The translations under genes were made by a program, and so were the position numbers. Below are positions 36,512 through 44,209 of a stretch of DNA of 64,000 bases, piece after piece. The first letter of the stretch is position 1, and each line of letters starts with the position of its first letter. Location: contig NZ_AP012273.1 of NCBI RefSeq assembly GCF_000828615.1, positions 806,001 to 870,000 on the forward strand, written 5' to 3'. The DNA comes from Thiolapillus brandeum. GTDB taxonomy: Bacteria; Pseudomonadota; Gammaproteobacteria; Chromatiales; Chromatiaceae. The notes under the pieces are model-generated. The model was not told the origin of the DNA and did no database searches. It worked only from the letters and a program-made list of their open reading frames with translations.

Positions 36512-37273
36512 ATGAAACCGGTGGATGACTACGCCCCACAGATTGCAGCCCTGAACCAGTGGTTTGAATCCAATATGGGAAAAATGGTGCTGGAGCATGA
36601 GCGTGAGGTTTTGCAGCGGGTGGTCGAAGGCCTGTTCGGCTATTACCTGCTGGAGTTGAGCTGGTTGTGTAACATGCCGTCTTATTCCCAGGTTTCTCCT
36701 ATCCGAAGTTTTTATCGCATCAGTCCCTGTATTGATGCTGAAAGCCAGTTGGCGGCTTTACCGGAAATGCTGCCTGTCGCCGGAGATAGCGTGGATGCCG
36801 TGGTGTTGCCTCACACCCTGGACTTTGCCGTCGATCCCCGGCAGGTGTTGCGTGAAGTGGAGCGCATACTGATTCCTGAGGGCAGGGTAGTGATTGTGGG
36901 GTTCAACCCTTATAGTTTGTGGGGATTGCGCCGCAGCCTGCCGGGAGCCAGCAGGCGGTTGCCTTGGCGCGGCCATTTTATCTCTGCAAGACGCCTGCAG
37001 GACTGGCTCTCCCTGCTGGGGTTCGATACCGGGGAGGAATTCAGCCTGTTGTTCCGTCCCCCCTGGAAGAAGGCTTTCCTGCGCCAGCGTTTTCCCCGCC
37101 TGGACAGCTTGTCCCAGCGCTATCTTTCCCGGTTTTCGGGCGTCTATGTGCTGGTTGCGGTAAAACGGGTTTCCACCCTGACTCCCGTAGGAATGCGTTG
37201 GAAATTGCGTTCGGCACCGGCAGGAGCTCCTGTTCAACCTGTCGCCAATATGCATAAAGGAGTGGATGAATGA
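36512..37273 (+). CDS. Class I SAM-dependent methyltransferase (YafS-like)
   Basis: The protein has 253 residues. The visible methyltransferase core includes [20 protein letters not shown] and [20 protein letters not shown]. The glycine-rich motif I near the N-terminus is poorly preserved, where [20 protein letters not shown] takes its place. Position upstream of rnhA and dnaQ, with a four-base overlap, is the arrangement seen in many gammaproteobacteria, where the gene is often called yafS-like. The substrate is unknown. Confidence 0.8.
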   Translation: MKPVDDYAPQIAALNQWFESNMGKMVLEHEREVLQRVVEGLFGYYLLELSWLCNMPSYSQVSPIRSFYRISPCIDAESQLAALPEMLPVAGDSVDAVVLPHTLDFAVDPRQVLREVERILIPEGRVVIVGFNPYSLWGLRRSLPGASRRLPWRGHFISARRLQDWLSLLGFDTGEEFSLLFRPPWKKAFLRQRFPRLDSLSQRYLSRFSGVYVLVAVKRVSTLTPVGMRWKLRSAPAGAPVQPVANMHKGVDE

Positions 37274-37710
37274 GTGAGGGCAAAGTGATGTTGTACACGG
37301 ATGGCGCCTGCAAGGGCAATCCCGGCCCTGGAGGCTGGGGGGCTTTGTTGCGCTACCGGGGCAGGGAGAAGGAGTTGTGGGGTGGAGAAAACGACACGAC
37401 CAACAACCGTATGGAACTACAGGCAGTGATCGAGGGACTGGGGGCGCTCACCCGGCCCAGTACGGTTACCGTGGTGACTGACTCCCAATATGTGAAAAAC
37501 GGAATGAATCAGTGGATACACAACTGGAAACGCAATGGCTGGAAGACCGCAGCCAGGAAGCCGGTGAAGAATGCGGACCTGTGGCAACAGCTTGATGCCC
37601 TGGTGCAGCAGCACCAGGTGGACTGGGAATGGGTCAAGGGACATAGTGGTCATCCTGAAAATGAACGCGCCGATGAACTGGCCAACCGGGGAATCGAGGA
37701 GCTGCAATGA
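37270..37710 (+). CDS. rnhA: Ribonuclease HI
   Basis: This 146-residue enzyme has the DEDD active-site motifs of RNase [41 protein letters not shown] and [11 protein letters not shown], plus the basic handle region [20 protein letters not shown]. It degrades the RNA strand of RNA-DNA hybrids. It overlaps the methyltransferase and dnaQ by four bases each (ATGA). Confidence 0.97.
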   Translation: MSEGKVMLYTDGACKGNPGPGGWGALLRYRGREKELWGGENDTTNNRMELQAVIEGLGALTRPSTVTVVTDSQYVKNGMNQWIHNWKRNGWKTAARKPVKNADLWQQLDALVQQHQVDWEWVKGHSGHPENERADELANRGIEELQ

Positions 37711-38414
37711 ACACTCTCAGCAGGCAGATTGTGCTGGACACGGAAACCACTGGCCTGGAACCGTCCCGGGGGCACCGCATCATTGAGATCGGCTGCGTAG
37801 AGCTGGTGGACCGGCGCCTTACCGGCAATGATTTCCACCAGTATCTGCAGCCGGATCGGGAAATTGATGCGGCGGCTGTGGAAGTTCATGGCATTACCAA
37901 CGAGTTTCTTGCAGACAAGCCCCGTTTCGAGGACGTGGTGCAGGACTTCATGGACTATGTGCAAGGCGCTGAGCTGATCATTCACAATGCGCCTTTCGAC
38001 GTGGGCTTCATCGATGCGGAGTTGGAGCGGGTAGGGGGCTGGAACCGGCTGGACAGCTATTGCCGCATCACCGATACCCTGGTCATGGCGCGTAACAAGC
38101 ACCCGGGGCAGCGCAACAGTCTGGATGCCCTGTGCGGCCGTTACGACATCGACAATTCCCAGCGCCAGAAGCACGGCGCACTGCTGGATGCGGAGATCCT
38201 GGCGGAAGTTTACCTGGCCATGACCGGCGGCCAGTCTGTTCTGTTTCAGGAAGAGCAGGGGGGAGATGAGGGCCATGGTCAGGGCCAAGCGATTCGTCGC
38301 CTGGCCGCTGACCGGGGATCCCTGCGGGTGGTCAGGGCCACTGACCAGGAGGTGCTGGAACACCAGCGTTTTCTCCAGGAAATGGGAGACAGTCTCTGGA
38401 TGAAACAGACCTGA
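37707..38414 (+). CDS. dnaQ: DNA polymerase III epsilon subunit (3'-5' proofreading exonuclease)
   Basis: This 235-residue DEDDh exonuclease has Exo I in [11 protein letters not shown], Exo II in [17 protein letters not shown] and Exo III in [16 protein letters not shown]. It proofreads within the Pol III core. The C-terminal tail, which binds the alpha subunit, is present. The order rnhA-dnaQ in one direction with a four-base overlap is derived from the common divergent gammaproteobacterial pair. Confidence 0.96.
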   Translation: MNTLSRQIVLDTETTGLEPSRGHRIIEIGCVELVDRRLTGNDFHQYLQPDREIDAAAVEVHGITNEFLADKPRFEDVVQDFMDYVQGAELIIHNAPFDVGFIDAELERVGGWNRLDSYCRITDTLVMARNKHPGQRNSLDALCGRYDIDNSQRQKHGALLDAEILAEVYLAMTGGQSVLFQEEQGGDEGHGQGQAIRRLAADRGSLRVVRATDQEVLEHQRFLQEMGDSLWMKQT

Positions 38415-38429
38415 CCGGGCCCGTATGGA

Positions 38430-41400
38430 TCAGGCCACCTGTTTTTCTTCGCGGGCGGTTGCGGCGCCTGCCGTCGCCGAGGGCCGCAGGGGATCGGCAC
38501 CAATGGTGCCCACCAGGGATTCCAGGTAATCCGGGCTGCGGGTACGGGCCAGCCTTGCTCTGGCGCTCTCCAATCGTTGCGCGATGTTCAGGCGCCGCGC
38601 TTCGTCCTCATAGCCGGGTTGGGCCAGGAAGCTCTCCAGAGCAGCAATATGCCCTTCCCAGAGCGTGACATCACGCTGCTGTTTCACTTCCAGACGCTCA
38701 TGGTACCAGTCCGAGGCCAGCAGGGATTCGCGGGTGAACATGGCACGGATCTCGGGATGGTGGGCATCTTTCCCTTCATATTCACCCGTGGCCATGATGT
38801 ACAGCAGGGCGCGCAGGGGCGGACAGGCTTCGTCAATGGAGCCATCATCCAGATAGCGCTGGGCTACCTTGCGCTGGGCTTCCACGATGTTGCCTACACC
38901 ATCGGCGAATATATCCATATTCTGGGTTTCCGGCTTGAGAATCTCATCCGTGAATACCTGGTTGGGGTTGTCGAAGATCTTGCCCAGGAAGCCATGCACG
39001 AAGCGGTCGGTAATGCGGTATCCCAGGCGGCTGGCCAGCACTTTTTCGCCCTTGTGTTCGAAGTCGTGCAGAGGTTCCAGGTAACCGTGCTCGATAAGAT
39101 TTTTCGGATCCCTCTGGCTGGGGTGCAGGCGCGCCCAGATCTCGGGAATGAGCAGGCTGATGTCATGATCCACTCGCAGGTCGGGACCGATGAAGCCCGC
39201 AGAACTGGAGTAGCCGGCGTAACCCGTGAGTATGAAGGACACCAGGGCGTTGTTCAGGTCTGCCGTGGGCCGCAGGGCATTGAACGGCCCTTTGGTCAGA
39301 GCGCCTTCGCTGCCGGCACCCGTGGTGGATGGTGACTTGCCCGTGAGGGAACAGATGAAGTCCATGAACAGCTCGGGCAGTTCCTGGTAGTGAATGGGGT
39401 TGTACACCGCCAGGGGGCGGATGCCCGGTTCCGGCGGGTTGTTGCGGCGCCCGGCCAGAACAGCATCAACGGGTTGGCATACGGGCTCGCCCAGGGGCAG
39501 CTTGCGGTGCAGACGTGCGCCCATCTCGGCCACGTATTTGCGCATGGGGTTGATCAGGTCCGGACGGGTCTGAAGATAGCGGGGATTTTTGGAGGGCTTG
39601 CCATCCACCAGGCGGGGATGGGCGGAAGACACCACGTAGCCCTTGCCCTTCTTGTAAGCAGATTCCAGCAGCTTGCGCATGGGCGGGGTGAAACTGCACA
39701 GGGTCATCACGTCTTCCACCACGGCGGCCAGGGCCTTGCCCGTGAGAGGCTCGTAGTTGGCCAGGAAGTTGCCGGGCTGGGACATGTCCTTTTCCGTCTG
39801 CTTGTCATAGCCGGGGATGACGGCGTCATCCGGACGCTGGAACAGGCGGTATTCGCAGTTCTTCACCAGCTTTACGCTGTGGGAATGCTCGTCACCGGGG
39901 CTGCAGTGGCTGATGGCCTTGACGGGTACCACCACGGAAGCGCTGATATCGTCCTCCATCTGCACCTTTTCTGCGGCGATGAAATCCTGGCGCACCTTGA
40001 ATACCCGCCACTTGTTGGCGCGGTCGAAGCCCACCCGCAGGTAGGAGGCGATGACTTTGCGGTCGTGCAGTTTGAGTTCATGGCCGGGAGCACCATCCAC
40101 CACGTCCACGGTGAGATGCTGGCGCCACTGTTGTCCCCATTCCTGGCGATAGAAACGCTTGATCATGAGTACCAGGGCCAGGATGCGTGGCGGAATGGAT
40201 TCCAGCCATTCATTGTATTCATCCGTGTAGCTGGATGAGGGGGTAAGGAGCTTGATCACTGAGCCAAGGCTGCGTTCTTCGCTCAGGGGTTTGCGCGAGG
40301 GATCACGATCTTCATTTTCGTGGCCGGATTTGAAGCGGGTGCTGTAGTCCCTGTCGAAGATTTCCTGAACCCGGTCCAGGTCCGCCTGAAGTTCGTCAAC
40401 GAACAGAGGGGAATAAATCACTGCATCGTTCAGAGACTTGGATATCTCGGACTTTCCGCCGCCGGAAACCGTGCTGGGTTTATGGCAGAAAGTCCCTTCG
40501 GGATCCATGCCCACCAGTCGCCAGGAGGGTGCGCCGGGATGCTTCTTCATCTCGATCTTGTAGCCGTTGGGCTGAACGTAGATCTTGCCCGGTTGCAGAC
40601 GGATCTGCTGTTTCTTGCCGTCTTTCCACCAGCTGATGGTTTGCTTGTTGAGGTTCATGCGCAGGTCCTGAGGCACATAGATCACGTCAGGGAACTTGCG
40701 GTCGATGGCGTAACCCTTGGATTTCACCTTCATCAGGGGGCCATAGTTTTCGATCATTTCCTCGAAGCTGTAGTTGGGATCGCGGGTGCGGCTGTCCACG
40801 CCGAATTCCTCGCCGTGGTTGCGGCGCGGGAAGGCCAGGGCGCCCCCGGCATGCTCTTCCTCGGCCAGACCAAACAGGTTGGCGGAATAGCCGATCTGGG
40901 TTTTCACTTCCTTCTTGCAGTAACCATAATAGTTGTCGGCAAGAATGGTGACGATAACGCCGCGCTCGTCCCGGGCCGTGATCTTGAAGGCCTGGCCGTC
41001 ATTGTACAATTCCCCTTCGTCTTTCCAGCACATGCCTTCCCTGCGTTGCCGTTCACTGGCTTCTTCCCACCGGGGCAGGCCCAGTTCCTTCTTCGTGAAG
41101 TTCACCAGATGCGGGGCCAGGATCACGCAGCCCGTGTGGCCGGTCCAGTGTTCCACGTCCAGGGCGGAGTCGAACTTGGGCAAATAAGGATTGCCTCCGT
41201 TGCCGAAGATGCTTTCCACGAAGTCCAGGTTGCTCACCAGGTTGCCCGGAGCGAAGAAGCGGATTTCCATGGTCTTCTCCGCATCCATTCCGGGAATCTC
41301 CGGACACACTACCGGACGCAACAGCAGGGAGACGAACATGCGCGCCGGCGTTTCTTCATCGGCTGTGAAGGGGATGGTGAGCAGGGAATCCGGTGGCGTC

Positions 41401-41930
41401 AGGGCGCGGCTGAGTAAGGCGGCAAATACGTCCCTGGGAACGGCTTTCTTGTCCCCTGGAATCGGCAATCCCCCCTCGGCAATGTGGAAAGAACCCTTGG
41501 TGGTGCGCCGGTCGCTGGCCGGGTTGTGCAAGACGCCCTGCCTGACCCGGTAGCTGGACACGATATCGGATTTGAATTCGTCTTTCCCCATGGGCAGAGA
41601 CAATTCCCGGGCGACGCCATGCCGGTCCAATACAAAAGTGGTGCTGGGCAGGCGGGGGAGATCCATATCCAGGTCACCCAGATAATCCTGCAGGTAATTC
41701 TCGATACGCCGGTCTACGGGACACCGGTAGTCCGTGAGCAACCGATTCTTCTCCCGGTAGGTGCGCAACAAGTCATCAGCGGTGGAGAGAAAGGCTGTGG
41801 CATAGCCATCAGCACAGGTCGGCTGGCCGGAAGAGGCCAGCTTGAGATTGATGTACATGTGGAGCTTTTTTCGTTCTTTTTTTGCGCTGGTGTCTGGTGT
41901 ATCCAGACCGAGAGCCCTTTGGAGATCCAT
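38430..41930 (-). CDS. Probable PPi-type phosphoenolpyruvate carboxykinase
   Basis: This single-domain-looking cytosolic protein has 1166 residues, no signal peptide and no membrane segments. The loop HKPSTVSGGGKSEISKSLND is P-loop-like and resembles the kinase loop of PEP carboxykinases. The size (about 130 kDa) matches the pyrophosphate-dependent PEPCK class described in Propionibacterium and Entamoeba, which interconverts oxaloacetate plus PPi with PEP plus phosphate and CO2. I assign it from length and remembered similarity, not from an alignment. The start at 41930 is uncertain because no clear ribosome site is seen; an internal ATG (MYINLKLAS, at 41858) is an alternative. It converges with dnaQ, 15 bases apart. 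Confidence 0.55.
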   Translation of the reverse strand: MDLQRALGLDTPDTSAKKERKKLHMYINLKLASSGQPTCADGYATAFLSTADDLLRTYREKNRLLTDYRCPVDRRIENYLQDYLGDLDMDLPRLPSTTFVLDRHGVARELSLPMGKDEFKSDIVSSYRVRQGVLHNPASDRRTTKGSFHIAEGGLPIPGDKKAVPRDVFAALLSRALTPPDSLLTIPFTADEETPARMFVSLLLRPVVCPEIPGMDAEKTMEIRFFAPGNLVSNLDFVESIFGNGGNPYLPKFDSALDVEHWTGHTGCVILAPHLVNFTKKELGLPRWEEASERQRREGMCWKDEGELYNDGQAFKITARDERGVIVTILADNYYGYCKKEVKTQIGYSANLFGLAEEEHAGGALAFPRRNHGEEFGVDSRTRDPNYSFEEMIENYGPLMKVKSKGYAIDRKFPDVIYVPQDLRMNLNKQTISWWKDGKKQQIRLQPGKIYVQPNGYKIEMKKHPGAPSWRLVGMDPEGTFCHKPSTVSGGGKSEISKSLNDAVIYSPLFVDELQADLDRVQEIFDRDYSTRFKSGHENEDRDPSRKPLSEERSLGSVIKLLTPSSSYTDEYNEWLESIPPRILALVLMIKRFYRQEWGQQWRQHLTVDVVDGAPGHELKLHDRKVIASYLRVGFDRANKWRVFKVRQDFIAAEKVQMEDDISASVVVPVKAISHCSPGDEHSHSVKLVKNCEYRLFQRPDDAVIPGYDKQTEKDMSQPGNFLANYEPLTGKALAAVVEDVMTLCSFTPPMRKLLESAYKKGKGYVVSSAHPRLVDGKPSKNPRYLQTRPDLINPMRKYVAEMGARLHRKLPLGEPVCQPVDAVLAGRRNNPPEPGIRPLAVYNPIHYQELPELFMDFICSLTGKSPSTTGAGSEGALTKGPFNALRPTADLNNALVSFILTGYAGYSSSAGFIGPDLRVDHDISLLIPEIWARLHPSQRDPKNLIEHGYLEPLHDFEHKGEKVLASRLGYRITDRFVHGFLGKIFDNPNQVFTDEILKPETQNMDIFADGVGNIVEAQRKVAQRYLDDGSIDEACPPLRALLYIMATGEYEGKDAHHPEIRAMFTRESLLASDWYHERLEVKQQRDVTLWEGHIAALESFLAQPGYEDEARRLNIAQRLESARARLARTRSPDYLESLVGTIGADPLRPSATAGAATAREEKQVA

Positions 41931-42165
41931 GATCTCGAATACCTCCGGGTAGCACCGCAGAACCCGAAGCCTGGGATTCGGGAAAACATCGGGCGCTGAC
42001 CACTGTTCAATTGGACAATGAACCGGTAAGGTTGCCCGAAGTGGCGGCCCGGTTCAAGTCTGAAGGCCTTTCAAAACCTTATTGCAGTTATGACTATATG
42101 TTTAATTAATCAGCCAAAACAATGAGTAAAGAAAACAACATGAACTGCTGCATTAGGAATGCTGA

Positions 42166-43077
42166 TTGGGGCCGCTGGTGGAGTTGAAGCGACGTATTCA
42201 GGCCAGCTACCTGGCTGTGATGCTGATCTGGAGCACCACGCCCCTGGCTATTCAGTGGAGTGCAACGAAGGTCGATTTCCTGTTTGGAGTGTCTTCCAGG
42301 ATGGTGATTGGACTGGTGATCGCCCTGATGTTGATGCGTTTTCTGGGGCTGTCATTCCATACCCACAGGAAAGCGCTACAGACCTACCTTGCAGCCGGGC
42401 TGGGAATATTCGGGGCCATGATCTGTGTGTACTGGGGGGCTCAGTACATTCCTTCAGGATGGATCTCGGTGCTGTTTGGCCTGACCCCCATCATGACGGG
42501 TCTGATGGCGCGGCGTTATCTGGGGGAGCATGCCTTGAGTGGTAAGCGCCTGGTGGGGGTGTTCCTGGGGATTGCCGGGCTGGTGGTGGTTTTCTGGGGC
42601 AGCTTGCATTTTTCCGCAGACGCCTGGCTGGGTGTGGCAGCGCTGATGATCGCGGTAACCCTGCATTCCGTCAGCACGGTGTGGACCAAAGCGGTAGGTT
42701 GGCAGGGACATGGCGTGGAAATTACCGCGGGTGCGCTGGTGGTGGCCGTTCCCCTGTACCTGATTACCTGGTGGCTGTCTGGTGGGCATTGGCCGGAGGT
42801 GATTCCCCTCAAGGCAGCGCTTTCCATACTTTATCTGGGGTCGGTGGCAACCGTGTTGGGTTTTGGCGCGTTCTATTATGTACTCCGGCATGTGGATGCC
42901 ACACGGGTAGCCCTGCTGACCCTGATGACGCCCATTATCGCCCTGTGGCTGGGGAGCTGGCTGAATGAGGAGAAACTGACCTGGATGGTGGTTGCAGGCA
43001 CTTTGTTGATATTGTCCGGGTTGATACTATACGAGTCTGGAGAAAGACATGGCAAGGGAGCGGGCGGCAAATTGTAG
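42166..43077 (+). CDS. EamA/DMT-superfamily transporter
   Basis: The protein has 303 residues and about ten membrane segments in two EamA halves (the first contains YLAVMLIWSTTPLAIQW, the second starts near VAALMIAVTLHSVSTVW). It is probably an exporter of small metabolites or amino acids; the substrate is unknown. The start is TTG at 42166 with AGGA about 8 bases upstream; no suitable ATG exists. The 235 bp upstream, shared with the divergent carboxykinase gene, are AT-rich and probably hold both promoters. Confidence 0.82.
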   Translation: MGPLVELKRRIQASYLAVMLIWSTTPLAIQWSATKVDFLFGVSSRMVIGLVIALMLMRFLGLSFHTHRKALQTYLAAGLGIFGAMICVYWGAQYIPSGWISVLFGLTPIMTGLMARRYLGEHALSGKRLVGVFLGIAGLVVVFWGSLHFSADAWLGVAALMIAVTLHSVSTVWTKAVGWQGHGVEITAGALVVAVPLYLITWWLSGGHWPEVIPLKAALSILYLGSVATVLGFGAFYYVLRHVDATRVALLTLMTPIIALWLGSWLNEEKLTWMVVAGTLLILSGLILYESGERHGKGAGGKL

Positions 43078-43137
43078 CCGCGCCGTGACATGTCATTTGA
43101 AATGCAGAATGAACACCATTGGAAGTCTCGTACACGG

Positions 43138-43156
43138 CATGCCAGCAGATGGCATG
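43138..43156. repeat. Short perfect inverted repeat between transporter and peroxidase genes
   Basis: CATGCCA-GCAGA-TGGCATG lies 61 bases after the EamA stop and 78 bases before the peroxidase gene. It has no T-tract, so it fits an operator better than an intrinsic terminator. Its role is unknown. Confidence 0.3.
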
Positions 43157-43234
43157 AATGGAACTTAAACCTATGGATTCAGGCAGAAGGGAAAAATGGA
43201 AAAGTTGTGGTTATGCCATGCACAAGTGTGAAGG

Positions 43235-44209
43235 ATGAGATTCAGGGAACTGTTGCTGACTAGGGTGTTTGCAGGGCTGTGTGCGCTGAACGTGGTTCGG
43301 GCGGATTCGGTTGTAGAGCCTGTACAGCCATTGGCGCCTGCGTCCGGGCTGCGTCCTGAAGTAGTGTCTTTGGGTAAGCGGCTTTTCCACGATCCGCGGT
43401 TGTCCAGGGACAATACGGTGAGCTGTGCTCATTGCCACAAGCTTTCCCTGGGGGGTGTTGACAACATGCCGGTTTCCATTGGTATCCGGGGTCAGCAGGG
43501 TGGAATCAATGCCCCAACGGTGTTCAATCTCAACAGCCATATTGCTTATTTCTGGGATGGGCGGGCGCCTGACCTGGAATCCCAGATACAAGACCCGTTG
43601 CGCAACCCTGTGGAGATGGACAGTGACTGGCCGGAGGTGACCCGGAAGCTAAAACGGGATCCATCCATGCAGGAAGCTTTTGAGAGGGCTTTTCCAAAGG
43701 AGGATATCGGCAAGACCACCATTTCCAGGGCGCTGGCGGATTTCATGCGTTCTCTGGTTACCCTCGATTCACCCATGGATCGGTGGCTGCGGGGCGACAA
43801 GATGGCACTTACTCCGCAACAGATCAGAGGATACGGACTCTTCAAGGACTATGGTTGTATTGCCTGCCATCAGGGAGCAGCTGTTGGTGGAAACATGTAT
43901 GCCACCATGGGAGTCATGGGAGACTATTTCAGAAATCGGGGAAAACCCGTGACGGAAAAAGACTATGGACGCTTCAACGTGACCGGCCTCGAAGAGGATC
44001 GTCATGTTTTCAAGGTTCCCAGTTTGCGTCTGGTGGCCTGGACCGCGCCTTATTTCCATGATGCCGGCGCTGATACTCTGGAAAAAGCCATAACCATCAT
44101 GGGGCGTTACCAGCTGGGGCGCGAGATTCCCCCGAAAGACGTGCAGGACATCAAGGCTTTTCTTCTGGGTCTTTCGGGGAAGCATCCTCTGTTCAGGGCT
44201 ACTGAATGA
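43235..44209 (+). CDS. Di-haem cytochrome c peroxidase (CcpA/MauG family)
   Basis: The 324-residue exported protein has a signal-like N-terminus (LLLTRVFAGLCALNVVRA). Two c-type haem motifs, CAHCHK and CIACHQ, are spaced as in bacterial cytochrome c peroxidases, with conserved segments LGKRLFHDPRLSRDNTVSC and APTVFNLNSHIAYFWDGR. It should reduce hydrogen peroxide in the periplasm or carry out a MauG-like oxidation. Its stop overlaps the GGDEF/EAL gene by four bases, suggesting functional coupling. Confidence 0.9.
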   Translation: MRFRELLLTRVFAGLCALNVVRADSVVEPVQPLAPASGLRPEVVSLGKRLFHDPRLSRDNTVSCAHCHKLSLGGVDNMPVSIGIRGQQGGINAPTVFNLNSHIAYFWDGRAPDLESQIQDPLRNPVEMDSDWPEVTRKLKRDPSMQEAFERAFPKEDIGKTTISRALADFMRSLVTLDSPMDRWLRGDKMALTPQQIRGYGLFKDYGCIACHQGAAVGGNMYATMGVMGDYFRNRGKPVTEKDYGRFNVTGLEEDRHVFKVPSLRLVAWTAPYFHDAGADTLEKAITIMGRYQLGREIPPKDVQDIKAFLLGLSGKHPLFRATE

